NCBI GenBank assembly: GCA_030830425.1
Contig: JAURND010000011.1
Location: 1 to 11,194 of the forward strand
Reading direction: 5' to 3'
Source: Gammaproteobacteria bacterium
GTDB taxonomy: Bacteria > Pseudomonadota > Gammaproteobacteria > JAURND01
Length of the DNA: 11,194 nucleotides
Shown: positions 1-5,732 of the stretch, one piece after another
How the letters are laid out: each line of letters begins with the position of its first letter
Numbering within the stretch: position 1 is the first letter of the stretch
The notes under the pieces: generated by a model
What the model saw: the letters and a program-made list of their open reading frames with translations, nothing else
Databases searched by the model: none
What the model was told of the DNA's origin: nothing
Position numbers and translations under genes: made by a program

Positions 1-875
1 AAAAATCATCTGATTTGGACCATGAGTTGCGACAGTTGGAAACACAGCGGCATCAAAGTGAAAAAAAATTGCAACAACTTCGTGAACAGATTGCTGAACT
101 TCGTGTTGCACAAACTATGGTGCAAACAAATCGCGAAAACCACTGGACTCAAATTCAAGAAACAGGTCATGCGTTTGAGTCACTGGCTTTAAATATCCCT
201 CAAGAAGTCGCTGAAGCAGCATGGCAACAAAAATTACAGCGTATTGAAAATCGGATTCAACGGCTGGGGCCAATCAATCTAGCAGCGATAGAAGAATATG
301 AAAAAAGCGCAGCGCGTAAACAATATTTAGATAGCCAGAATCATGATTTAACAGAAGCATTGACCACATTGGAAACGACTATTCGCAAAATTGATAAAGA
401 GTCGCGTTCGCGTTTAAAAGAAACATTCGATAAAGCTAATGAACAATATAAGGCCTTGTTTATTACGATGTTTGATGGCGGCAATGCAGAACTAGAATGG
501 GTGGGAGATGAAGTGCTCAGTGCCGGTGTGGTCATTCGTGCTCAACCGCCAGGCAAGCGTAATACTTTATTGCATTTATTATCAGGTGGAGAAAAAGCAT
601 TAACCGCGATTGCACTGGTTTTTGCATTATTTCAGTTAAACCCCGCACCTTTTTGCGTATTAGATGAAGTGGATGCGCCGCTAGATGAAGCGAATGTGGG
701 ACGTTTTTGTCGTTTAGTAAAAACGATGTCATCGACCATTCAATTCCTCTTTATCAGTCATAACAAAACGACCATGGAAATGGCTCAGCAGATGGTTGGT
801 ATTACGATGCAAGAGCCAGGTGTATCACGCTTGGTGTCAGTCGATATGGAGCAGGCGATGGCGATGGTGGGGTAA
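1..875 (+). CDS. smc: Chromosome partition protein Smc, C-terminal part (5' truncated by window)
   Basis: The frame is open to the left edge (first full codon at position 3), so this is the last ~290 residues of a protein normally near 1,150-1,200. It runs from the end of the C-terminal coiled coil (charged, Q/E/K/R-rich, first ~90 residues) through the conserved RLGPINLAAIEEY segment into the C-terminal half of the ABC-type ATPase head. Visible motifs are the signature loop LSGGEKAL (nt ~579), Walker B with catalytic Glu in FCVLDEVDAPLDEAN (nt ~651), and the H-loop region FISHNK. In the family, this half-head pairs with the N-terminal Walker A half, and with ScpA/ScpB forms the condensin that compacts and segregates the nucleoid. 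An ATG-like start inside the window (TTG at 15) is not the real start. No frameshift or missing motif is seen. The next gene is not zipA/ligA, the neighbours found in many gammaproteobacteria. Confidence 0.96.
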   Translation, partial: KSSDLDHELRQLETQRHQSEKKLQQLREQIAELRVAQTMVQTNRENHWTQIQETGHAFESLALNIPQEVAEAAWQQKLQRIENRIQRLGPINLAAIEEYEKSAARKQYLDSQNHDLTEALTTLETTIRKIDKESRSRLKETFDKANEQYKALFITMFDGGNAELEWVGDEVLSAGVVIRAQPPGKRNTLLHLLSGGEKALTAIALVFALFQLNPAPFCVLDEVDAPLDEANVGRFCRLVKTMSSTIQFLFISHNKTTMEMAQQMVGITMQEPGVSRLVSVDMEQAMAMVG

Positions 876-1107
876 AAGTGCTTCCGCCATCCTTTAAACT
901 CAACGCCACAGTTTTTGCCGCTGACAATTAAAAACACGGTTTAGGTCATACGTAAAAAAATGGGTGTCGTTCCCGTGAAGGCAAGAATCCATGCCAGTAT
1001 GGCAGTTACCTCAATAAAGGCTTCAGGATAGACAAAACTGCCCGTCTTCCTTTAAAAAGCCTAAAACAAAGTTTTTTTGAATGGCTGATTAACAGCGCGA
1101 GAAAAAT
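876..1107. other. Intergenic spacer between smc and the kinase gene
   Basis: No credible gene is visible in these 232 bp. It contains the degenerate repeat at 963-994 and small inverted repeats: TGCCA-GTA-TGGCA (992-1004), GGCAGT (1001-1006) with ACTGCC (1037-1042), and AGGCTT (1018-1023) with AAGCCT (1057-1062). No convincing Rho-independent terminator follows smc. No confident -35/-10 pair was found for the kinase; CTGACA at 921-926 has only a poor partner near 946. Confidence 0.6.
963..994 (+). repeat. Decayed copy of a dispersed 'ATTCCCGCGAAGGCGGGAATCCA'-type intergenic repeat
   Basis: The stretch GTCGTTCCCGTGAAGGCAAG followed by AATCCATG differs at only a few positions from the palindromic intergenic repeat seen in many proteobacterial genomes. 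That repeat, when translated, reads like VIPAKAGI. Here the frame from 960 reads GVVPVKARIHA, which matches that signature. Substitutions in the right arm (GG to AA) break the original stem, so this looks like an old, inactive copy. The family assignment is from memory of the consensus, not from a search. Confidence 0.55.
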
Positions 1108-2898
1108 ATGCCAAAACTTTTAGATGAAAAACATCCAAAAAATGCACAAGAGATTCTTGATGAGATAACTGCCATTGCAATGAAAAGCGCAGGCTTATTG
1201 AGGAAAGATGCAGATAACAAGGGAGCCCTTGGAAAGGGCGCATTTAGCATCGCATGCGCCTCTAAGCTTAAGCTAAGTGTCCTCACTAAAAGCGATCAGT
1301 TAACAGAAAATAAACAAGAAAATAAACAAGCATTTAAATCATTAGATTTGGTAATAGCGGTAACCACAACGAAAGAAAGTGAAAATGATCTAAAAAAAGC
1401 CAATCAACTACTCGCAGAAAAGAATATTAGATCACCCTTTTTAGATTTCAATTTTGTCATAATTGGAAAAAAAAGAATTGCCATGCAGGCATCTGGTAAT
1501 TTTTACAGCACAGTCATAGACGAAAAAAAACGATCTATTTCCTTGTCATCAGATGAATCTAAAAATATTATTGGACAATTGGTACTAGGTCTAGAAACTC
1601 TTCACAATAATCAGCTTATTCATAGAGATCTTAAACCCCATAATATATTAGTTTTTATCGATAATTCGGCGGGATCCAGAAAAATAACCGTCAAAATAAC
1701 TGATTTTGACGGTATTCAACAGGTAGATGAAAAAGGGCGCCTAAACGAAAATATCAATGCATGCAGTACCCGATCTTATAGGGCCCCTGAAATAGAAAGA
1801 TGTATGAAAGGCGGTAAATATACTTCCCAAAACTTAAACCACTTTAAAGGAGATATTTATTCGCTGGGATGTATTGTGCATGATATATGCGGCGTCATTG
1901 CTGTCAATCAAAAGGCAGATATTGAGGGGCTGGCCAACCTGCTTAAAACTACTGATGTTAATCTTCGACCTACCATAGCCGAGATCAAAAAAAATGCTTT
2001 CTTTGGAAGTGACGAAAAACAGAGAAGCTGCTTTTTCGAAAGCCTACTTGCAAGCCACAGCCAAGAGATTTATAGCGGTGATATCGCAGATGGCTACCTG
2101 ATTAAACCTCATTCCAACCCAGGCGAAGTTTTTAATATTCTGCCTGATGTAGCCTTTCAAAGGGCATATCACGCTTTTCAGAACTTAGCGTTTCAATTCA
2201 AATTTTTAAATGAAGCAGATGGCTTTTCTAAAAAAAAGACCCCTAAAGGAATAGGGAAGCTTGTTTTCATGAAAAACATAGAGATATTTCTAGAGAGCTT
2301 TCAAAACTTGTGTGCACCTTCCCCGATTAAAGATATCTATTATGCCCAGAAACAAGCAATGCTTAATTGGGTACTAGAGCAAAAAGCGCTAATTTTTGAT
2401 AAAAAATGCGTATCAGCTATCACAAAATTGACATATCACCTGTTGCTGTATGCTGTAGCACCAGAAAACACAATAAATAAAAACGCCACGATAGCTTTGG
2501 TACTCAACATGATTCGAGATAAGCAGATTGCTTATATCGGTTTTGTCTGTCTTGCGATTTTGGGTGCTATACTCTTTGCTGGCGCAGTGCCTGTTCTGCT
2601 TGCTGGCGCGGCTTCAACAAGTGCGTTGGTGGGTATGTTACATGCTGTGGGTATTCCAGTAACTGCCGCTCAGATTGCTTCAGCTATTGCTGTTGCACCC
2701 ACAAAAATTATTGCAGTGTCGGCTGTGGTTGCTTGTTTAGCCGGTTATATCGTCATCGAATCAAGCAAAGAGGCAGAGGCGATCAGCGTAGATTTGAAAG
2801 CCCCTTATTTTGCTCAAACTTTTTTCAATACTGCTGATTCAACAGTCCGTCATGATTCTGATCTGGCGGATAAAAAACAAAACGGACTAACCTGCTAA
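1108..2898 (+). CDS. Eukaryotic-type Ser/Thr protein kinase with C-terminal membrane segments; candidate secreted effector
   Basis: The protein has 596 residues. The N-terminal half is a protein kinase fold: glycine-rich loop GKGAFS (42-47); catalytic loop HRDLKPHNIL (172-181, with D174, K176, N179); metal-binding D199 in a DFD-G sequence where DFG is normal; activation-segment end RAPEIE (225-230); αF motif DIYSLGCIV (249-257); and R287 near the αH/αI end. The expected VAIK lysine position reads I-A-V-T (83-86), so the ATP-anchoring Lys is either lost or replaced by K89. Residues ~300-470 are helical and unrecognised. Residues ~474-502 and ~534-550 are hydrophobic and probably membrane-spanning, with a weakly hydrophobic stretch between. 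There is no N-terminal signal peptide. The start ATG has only a weak upstream GAGA. Kinases of this style with membrane hairpins are common Dot/Icm effectors in Legionella and Coxiella, so effector status is inferred. The stop lies 14 bp before the binding-protein gene. Confidence 0.85.
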   Translation: MPKLLDEKHPKNAQEILDEITAIAMKSAGLLRKDADNKGALGKGAFSIACASKLKLSVLTKSDQLTENKQENKQAFKSLDLVIAVTTTKESENDLKKANQLLAEKNIRSPFLDFNFVIIGKKRIAMQASGNFYSTVIDEKKRSISLSSDESKNIIGQLVLGLETLHNNQLIHRDLKPHNILVFIDNSAGSRKITVKITDFDGIQQVDEKGRLNENINACSTRSYRAPEIERCMKGGKYTSQNLNHFKGDIYSLGCIVHDICGVIAVNQKADIEGLANLLKTTDVNLRPTIAEIKKNAFFGSDEKQRSCFFESLLASHSQEIYSGDIADGYLIKPHSNPGEVFNILPDVAFQRAYHAFQNLAFQFKFLNEADGFSKKKTPKGIGKLVFMKNIEIFLESFQNLCAPSPIKDIYYAQKQAMLNWVLEQKALIFDKKCVSAITKLTYHLLLYAVAPENTINKNATIALVLNMIRDKQIAYIGFVCLAILGAILFAGAVPVLLAGAASTSALVGMLHAVGIPVTAAQIASAIAVAPTKIIAVSAVVACLAGYIVIESSKEAEAISVDLKAPYFAQTFFNTADSTVRHDSDLADKKQNGLTC

Positions 2899-2912
2899 AA
2901 AGAAAAAATAAC

Positions 2913-3881
2913 ATGCTGAAAAAAATAAAAATGATCTATGGCATTATATTATCGCTACTATTTACAGTCAGCGGGGTATGTGCAGATCCCATTAAAATAG
3001 CCATTGCCAATTATGGTCCTCATCCTACCTTACAAGAAACGATACAAGGGTTGAAAGATGGCTTGACTAAAGCGGGGTATCCAGAAGGGACGGCGGTGAT
3101 CTATGATATTTCAGATGTCAATTTTGATGCCACGCTTATTCCACAAATGTTATCTAAGTTGGTGGCTGATAAACCGAGGCTAATTGTTGCGCTATCTACG
3201 CCGGTTGCTCAGGCTGCTAAATATAAAATTAAAGATATCCCGATTGTTTTTTCGGCGATTACAGATCCTGTGCAAGCAAAATTATTAAAAAATAAGTTAC
3301 AGGGAATTGACAATTTATCGGGTGCTTCAGATCAGCCCGATTTAATCGCATTTTTGCAGTTCAGCAAAACACTGTTACCGCAGGCCAAGACGATCGGATT
3401 GCTCTATTCCTCTAGCGAAGATAACGATCATGCTTTGGTAGAGATGATGGCTGCGGCGGCTAAAGCAGCAAACATGACGGTCATGGCGCTGCCGATTGAT
3501 AATCCCGAAGATATCCCATTACGTACGCAACAATTCAAAGACAAAGTCGATTTGATTTATGTAGGTACCAGTGGCCTCATACAACCTTCATTACCCGCTA
3601 TTGTTGCCGTGGCAGATTCATTAAAAATCCCGGTCTTTAGCGCAGATGAAAGCGCAGCCAAGAATGATGAAGTATTTGGCAGTTTTGCCGTGTCGTACCA
3701 TCAAGTAGGACTGAACACAGCAGATATTGTTGTGCGTATACTCAAAGGTGAAAAGCCGGGGGATATTACACCGATTTATCCGAGTTTCTCTAACCACCAA
3801 GGCCTAGTGAGTAGAAAAAAAGCGGAGCAGTTGGGTATTTTTTTGCCTTCTCGATCAAAAAATATAACGACTTCAAACTAA
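2913..3881 (+). CDS. ABC transporter substrate-binding protein, TrpX/YtrX-like (PF04392 type)
   Basis: The 322-residue protein starts with a signal peptide: basic K3, K4, K6, a hydrophobic core about 8-20, and a likely signal peptidase I site after V22-C23-A24. C23 lacks a proper lipobox, so a soluble periplasmic protein is more likely than a lipoprotein. The mature part shows the two-lobed ABC_sub_bind pattern: IKIAIANYGPHP at the N terminus, LIVALSTPVAQ, IPIVFSAITDPV, LSGASDQPD, TIGLLYSSSEDN, IPVFSADES and the C-terminal GEKPGDI region. Characterised relatives include the pneumococcal aromatic amino-acid binder TrpX. The substrate here is not determinable by reading. The start ATG at 2913 is chosen over M7 because it gives the charged n-region; only a weak AAGAAA lies upstream. 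The partner ATPase and permease follow after a 175-bp gap occupied by a structured repeat, which is unusual for such an operon. Confidence 0.88.
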   Translation: MLKKIKMIYGIILSLLFTVSGVCADPIKIAIANYGPHPTLQETIQGLKDGLTKAGYPEGTAVIYDISDVNFDATLIPQMLSKLVADKPRLIVALSTPVAQAAKYKIKDIPIVFSAITDPVQAKLLKNKLQGIDNLSGASDQPDLIAFLQFSKTLLPQAKTIGLLYSSSEDNDHALVEMMAAAAKAANMTVMALPIDNPEDIPLRTQQFKDKVDLIYVGTSGLIQPSLPAIVAVADSLKIPVFSADESAAKNDEVFGSFAVSYHQVGLNTADIVVRILKGEKPGDITPIYPSFSNHQGLVSRKKAEQLGIFLPSRSKNITTSN

Positions 3882-3891
3882 AGATTCTGCC

Positions 3892-3913
3892 TTCAAGTAC
3901 GAGCAATATATAC
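3892..3913 (+). repeat. End module of the structured repeat (copy R1)
   Basis: TTCAAGTACGAGCAATATAT plus two bases matches the module at 4039-4060 at 20 of 22 positions, in the same orientation. It also resembles 10208-10230. Its TACGAGCAATAT part is inverted relative to 3996-4007 with a single mismatch, so it could pair with that arm and enclose hairpins A and B. Confidence 0.8.
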
Positions 3914-3918
3914 GCTTT

Positions 3919-3953
3919 CTCCCTGAAAGTGAGACAAAACCAGGGGGTTTTTT
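3919..3953 (+). terminator. Possible Rho-independent terminator (hairpin A of repeat copy 1)
   Basis: A 7-bp G+C-rich stem (one G-U) with a 15-base loop is followed directly by six T residues (3948-3953). The shape fits intrinsic termination downstream of the binding-protein gene. The large loop makes it weaker than a textbook case. If active, it would lower expression of the downstream ATPase and permease relative to the binding protein. Confidence 0.45.
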
Positions 3954-3995
3954 AAGGGTGAAGTGTTTTGCTGCCCCCTTAAATTCAAATAGATG

Positions 3996-4056
3996 ATACT
4001 GCTCGTATCAAAAAAGCAGATACATTAAAATTCTCACATTCAAGTACGAGCAGTAT
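3996..4056 (+). promoter_or_regulatory. 12-bp perfect hairpin abutting the ATPase start codon
   Basis: Positions 3996-4007 and 4045-4056 are exact reverse complements with a 37-base loop, and the ATG is at 4057-4059. The only Shine-Dalgarno-like bases (GAG at 4048-4050) are inside the right arm. Folding would therefore hide the ribosome-binding region. Control of translation is inferred; the pairing itself is directly visible. Confidence 0.5.
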
Positions 4057-4060
4057 ATGC
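4039..4060 (+). repeat. End module of the structured repeat (copy R2), overlapping the ATPase start
   Basis: This is the second copy of the TTCAAGTACGAGCAGTATAT module, 147 bp after R1 in direct orientation. Its last bases form the ATG of the ATPase gene, so the repeat supplies the translation-initiation region. Confidence 0.8.
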
Positions 4061-4824
4061 TACAAATCAAAAACCTTTCTAAAACATTTGCAGGACACAG
4101 TCAGCCCACGTTGAGCAGCATCTCGCTGACTTTGCAAACGGGTGATTTTTGTATGGTGATTGGTAGCAATGGTTCTGGAAAATCCACGCTATTAAAAATA
4201 CTACTCGGCGAATATGCGGCGGATACTGGAAAAATAAGGTTAGGCGATCAAGATATTTTTAAACAACCCTTATATCAACGTGGAAAATATATCAGCGGTG
4301 TATTTCAAGATGTTGTGCGCGGTACGATTGCAGATATGACCGTATCTGAAAATTTAAGTTTAGCGTATATGCGTGGAAGAAAAGCAACATTTGGTTCATA
4401 TCGCCAATACCAACATGTATTTATGCAACACCTCTCATCGTTGCAGATGGATTTAGAAAAAAAACTGAATACACTTTGTAGAGAATTATCAGGCGGACAA
4501 CGTCAAGCCATTGCATTTACCATGGCTACTTTACATTCACCTCAATTGCTTTTATTAGATGAGCATTGTTCTGCATTAGACCCCAAGAGTTCGCAGCACA
4601 TCATGGAAAGCACGGCGCAGTTGATACAACAAAAAAATATCACCACCTTGATGGTCACTCATCATTTACCTGATGCGATCAAGCATGGCAATAGACTCAT
4701 TATGATCCACAAAGGCAACATTGTGTTTGATGTTAGCGGTACGGAAAAGAAAGCACTGACTATTACACAATTACTCCAACGATTTCATCATCATGAAGAT
4801 AGTTTATTAATGGGCGAGGGATAG
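4057..4824 (+). CDS. ABC transporter ATP-binding protein (TrpZ/YtrZ-like)
   Basis: The 255-residue cytoplasmic ATPase energises the importer made with the binding protein upstream and the permease downstream. All nucleotide-binding motifs are present: Walker A GSNGSGKST (36-44), Q-loop in GVFQD, signature LSGGQ (144-148), Walker B LLLLDE with D168/E169, D-loop SALD and H-loop H202. The length is usual for a single-domain ABC ATPase. MLQIKNLSKTF is a normal beginning for the family and fixes the ATG at 4057, even though the upstream sequence is repeat-derived with only a weak GAG as ribosome site. Its TAG ends 2 bp before the permease ATG, and the permease ribosome site lies inside this gene, so the two are almost certainly translated together. 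Confidence 0.93.
   Translation: MLQIKNLSKTFAGHSQPTLSSISLTLQTGDFCMVIGSNGSGKSTLLKILLGEYAADTGKIRLGDQDIFKQPLYQRGKYISGVFQDVVRGTIADMTVSENLSLAYMRGRKATFGSYRQYQHVFMQHLSSLQMDLEKKLNTLCRELSGGQRQAIAFTMATLHSPQLLLLDEHCSALDPKSSQHIMESTAQLIQQKNITTLMVTHHLPDAIKHGNRLIMIHKGNIVFDVSGTEKKALTITQLLQRFHHHEDSLLMGEG
4816..4820 (+). promoter_or_regulatory. Ribosome binding site of the permease gene
   Basis: GAGGG lies 6 bases before the permease ATG at 4827 and inside the last codons of the ATPase gene. It is the clearest Shine-Dalgarno sequence in this operon and supports the chosen start and translational coupling. Confidence 0.7.
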
Positions 4825-4826
4825 CG

Positions 4827-5693
4827 ATGTTGACTACCTGGATCAATTTAATACCGATAGGCATCATGCAAAGCCTGATGATTGCTTTTGTGGCATTGGG
4901 TGTGATGATTCCATTTCGATTATTAAATTTTGCCGATTTAACCTCGGAAGGCACATTCCCATTGGGCGGTTGTTTATGTGCGTTGTTATTGCTTCAAGGC
5001 ATTCACCCCATTTTAGCCATCTTTATGAGTATGTTAGCAGGTGGCTTGATAGGTACATTCACCGCCATGTTACACCTAAAATTACGCATCAATAGTTTAT
5101 TGGCAGGTATTATTGTCAGTACTATTTTATATAGCGTCAATTTAAGATTAATGGGGAAACCTAATGTGGCGCTCTTTAATCAGTCAACTATTTTTTCTTT
5201 ATTTGCCAGCACGGATACCCATAAAACAATTTTGTTATTGGTGTTAAATGCTTTGGTGTTATGCGCAATGTATGCTTTTTTACATACTGAAAAAGGATTA
5301 CGTTTTCGTGCTGTCGGCCTAAATCCACAGGTCTCAGCTCAGCAAGGGATAAATCTGACGCGATACACACTCATGGGATTAGCATTTGGTAATGCGTGCA
5401 ATAGTTTATCTGGCGCCTTGATGGTACAGATGCAAGGTTATGCAGATATTGGTATGGGGGTTGGTATTTTAATCCACGCGCTTGCAGCCCTGATGATTGG
5501 TGAAACATTAACAGGCACAACGCGTTTATGGCAGCAATTATTAGCGCCATTTGTAGGAGCTGTGGTTTATCAGCAAATTCAGGGATTGGTGATGGCTATG
5601 GGACTACAGCCCTCCGACTTTAAAATGGTGACGGGTGCGATGGTGTTGCTCACATTAGCGATCCAGTTATGGCGCGGTAAGCGTTTAGTCTAA
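4827..5693 (+). CDS. ABC transporter permease, branched-chain/TrpY-like (BPD_transp_2 type)
   Basis: The 288-residue protein is hydrophobic along most of its length, with about 8-9 probable membrane segments. It forms the inner-membrane channel of the importer with the adjacent ATPase. The N-terminal LLNFADLTSEGTFPLGG, followed by a LRINSLLAGIIVSTILYSVNLRLMGKPN block, is typical of permeases paired with PF04392 binding proteins. The cytoplasmic loop TEKGLRFRAVGLNPQVSAQQGIN matches the EAA-like ATPase-contact region (GLRxRAVGxN). No truncation is seen and the length fits the family. The gene order binding protein-ATPase-permease is kept despite the inserted repeat. The solute is unknown; aromatic amino acids are a hypothesis from characterised relatives only. 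Confidence 0.9.
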   Translation: MLTTWINLIPIGIMQSLMIAFVALGVMIPFRLLNFADLTSEGTFPLGGCLCALLLLQGIHPILAIFMSMLAGGLIGTFTAMLHLKLRINSLLAGIIVSTILYSVNLRLMGKPNVALFNQSTIFSLFASTDTHKTILLLVLNALVLCAMYAFLHTEKGLRFRAVGLNPQVSAQQGINLTRYTLMGLAFGNACNSLSGALMVQMQGYADIGMGVGILIHALAALMIGETLTGTTRLWQQLLAPFVGAVVYQQIQGLVMAMGLQPSDFKMVTGAMVLLTLAIQLWRGKRLV

Positions 5694-5732
5694 TTGCAGC
5701 AATTCTCCTCAAAACGCGGTCAAAAAAAATAC

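Larger units (their letters stand above)
3906..4060 (+). repeat. Structured three-hairpin intergenic repeat, copy 1
   Basis: This copy shares a 31-base identical core (3917-3947) with 10075-10105, and a further 15-base identical block, CCCCCTTAAATTCAA (3974-3988 and 10130-10144). Hairpin A pairs CTCCCTG (3919-3925) with CAGGGGG (3941-3947). Hairpin B pairs TTTAAGGGTG (3951-3960) with CCCCCTTAAA (3974-3983), with one mismatch. Hairpin C pairs ATACTGCTCGTA (3996-4007) with TACGAGCAGTAT (4045-4056): 12 perfect pairs plus a G-U. The element separates the binding-protein gene from its ATPase gene and ends at the ATPase start codon. It may be a MITE/REP-like repeat or a structured RNA domain; I do not recognise a named family. 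Confidence 0.85.

Noticed and set aside
960..1031. 23-codon ORF MGVVPVKARIHASM... upstream of the kinase
   Set aside because: It is the translation of the decayed dispersed repeat (compare VIPAKAGI), has no ribosome site and is short.
1040..1107. PmrA-type regulatory site upstream of the kinase, as known for Legionella/Coxiella effectors
   Set aside because: I looked for paired TTAATA-like half sites in this region and found none.
2880..2898. C-terminal cysteine of the kinase as a lipid-modification (CaaX-type) signal
   Set aside because: The Cys is the very last residue (NGLTC), so there is no CaaX, CC or CxC motif.
3892..4060. Repeats R1 and R2 as a CRISPR array or as target-site duplications of an insertion sequence
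   Set aside because: There are only two direct copies 147 bp apart, no regular spacers, no transposase between them, and one sits inside hairpin C of the element rather than outside it.
5694..5732. In-frame TTG start adding 13 residues to the thiolase
   Set aside because: The added residues resemble no thiolase N terminus, and the ATG at 5733 already precedes the conserved AIVIVAAKRTPIG segment.
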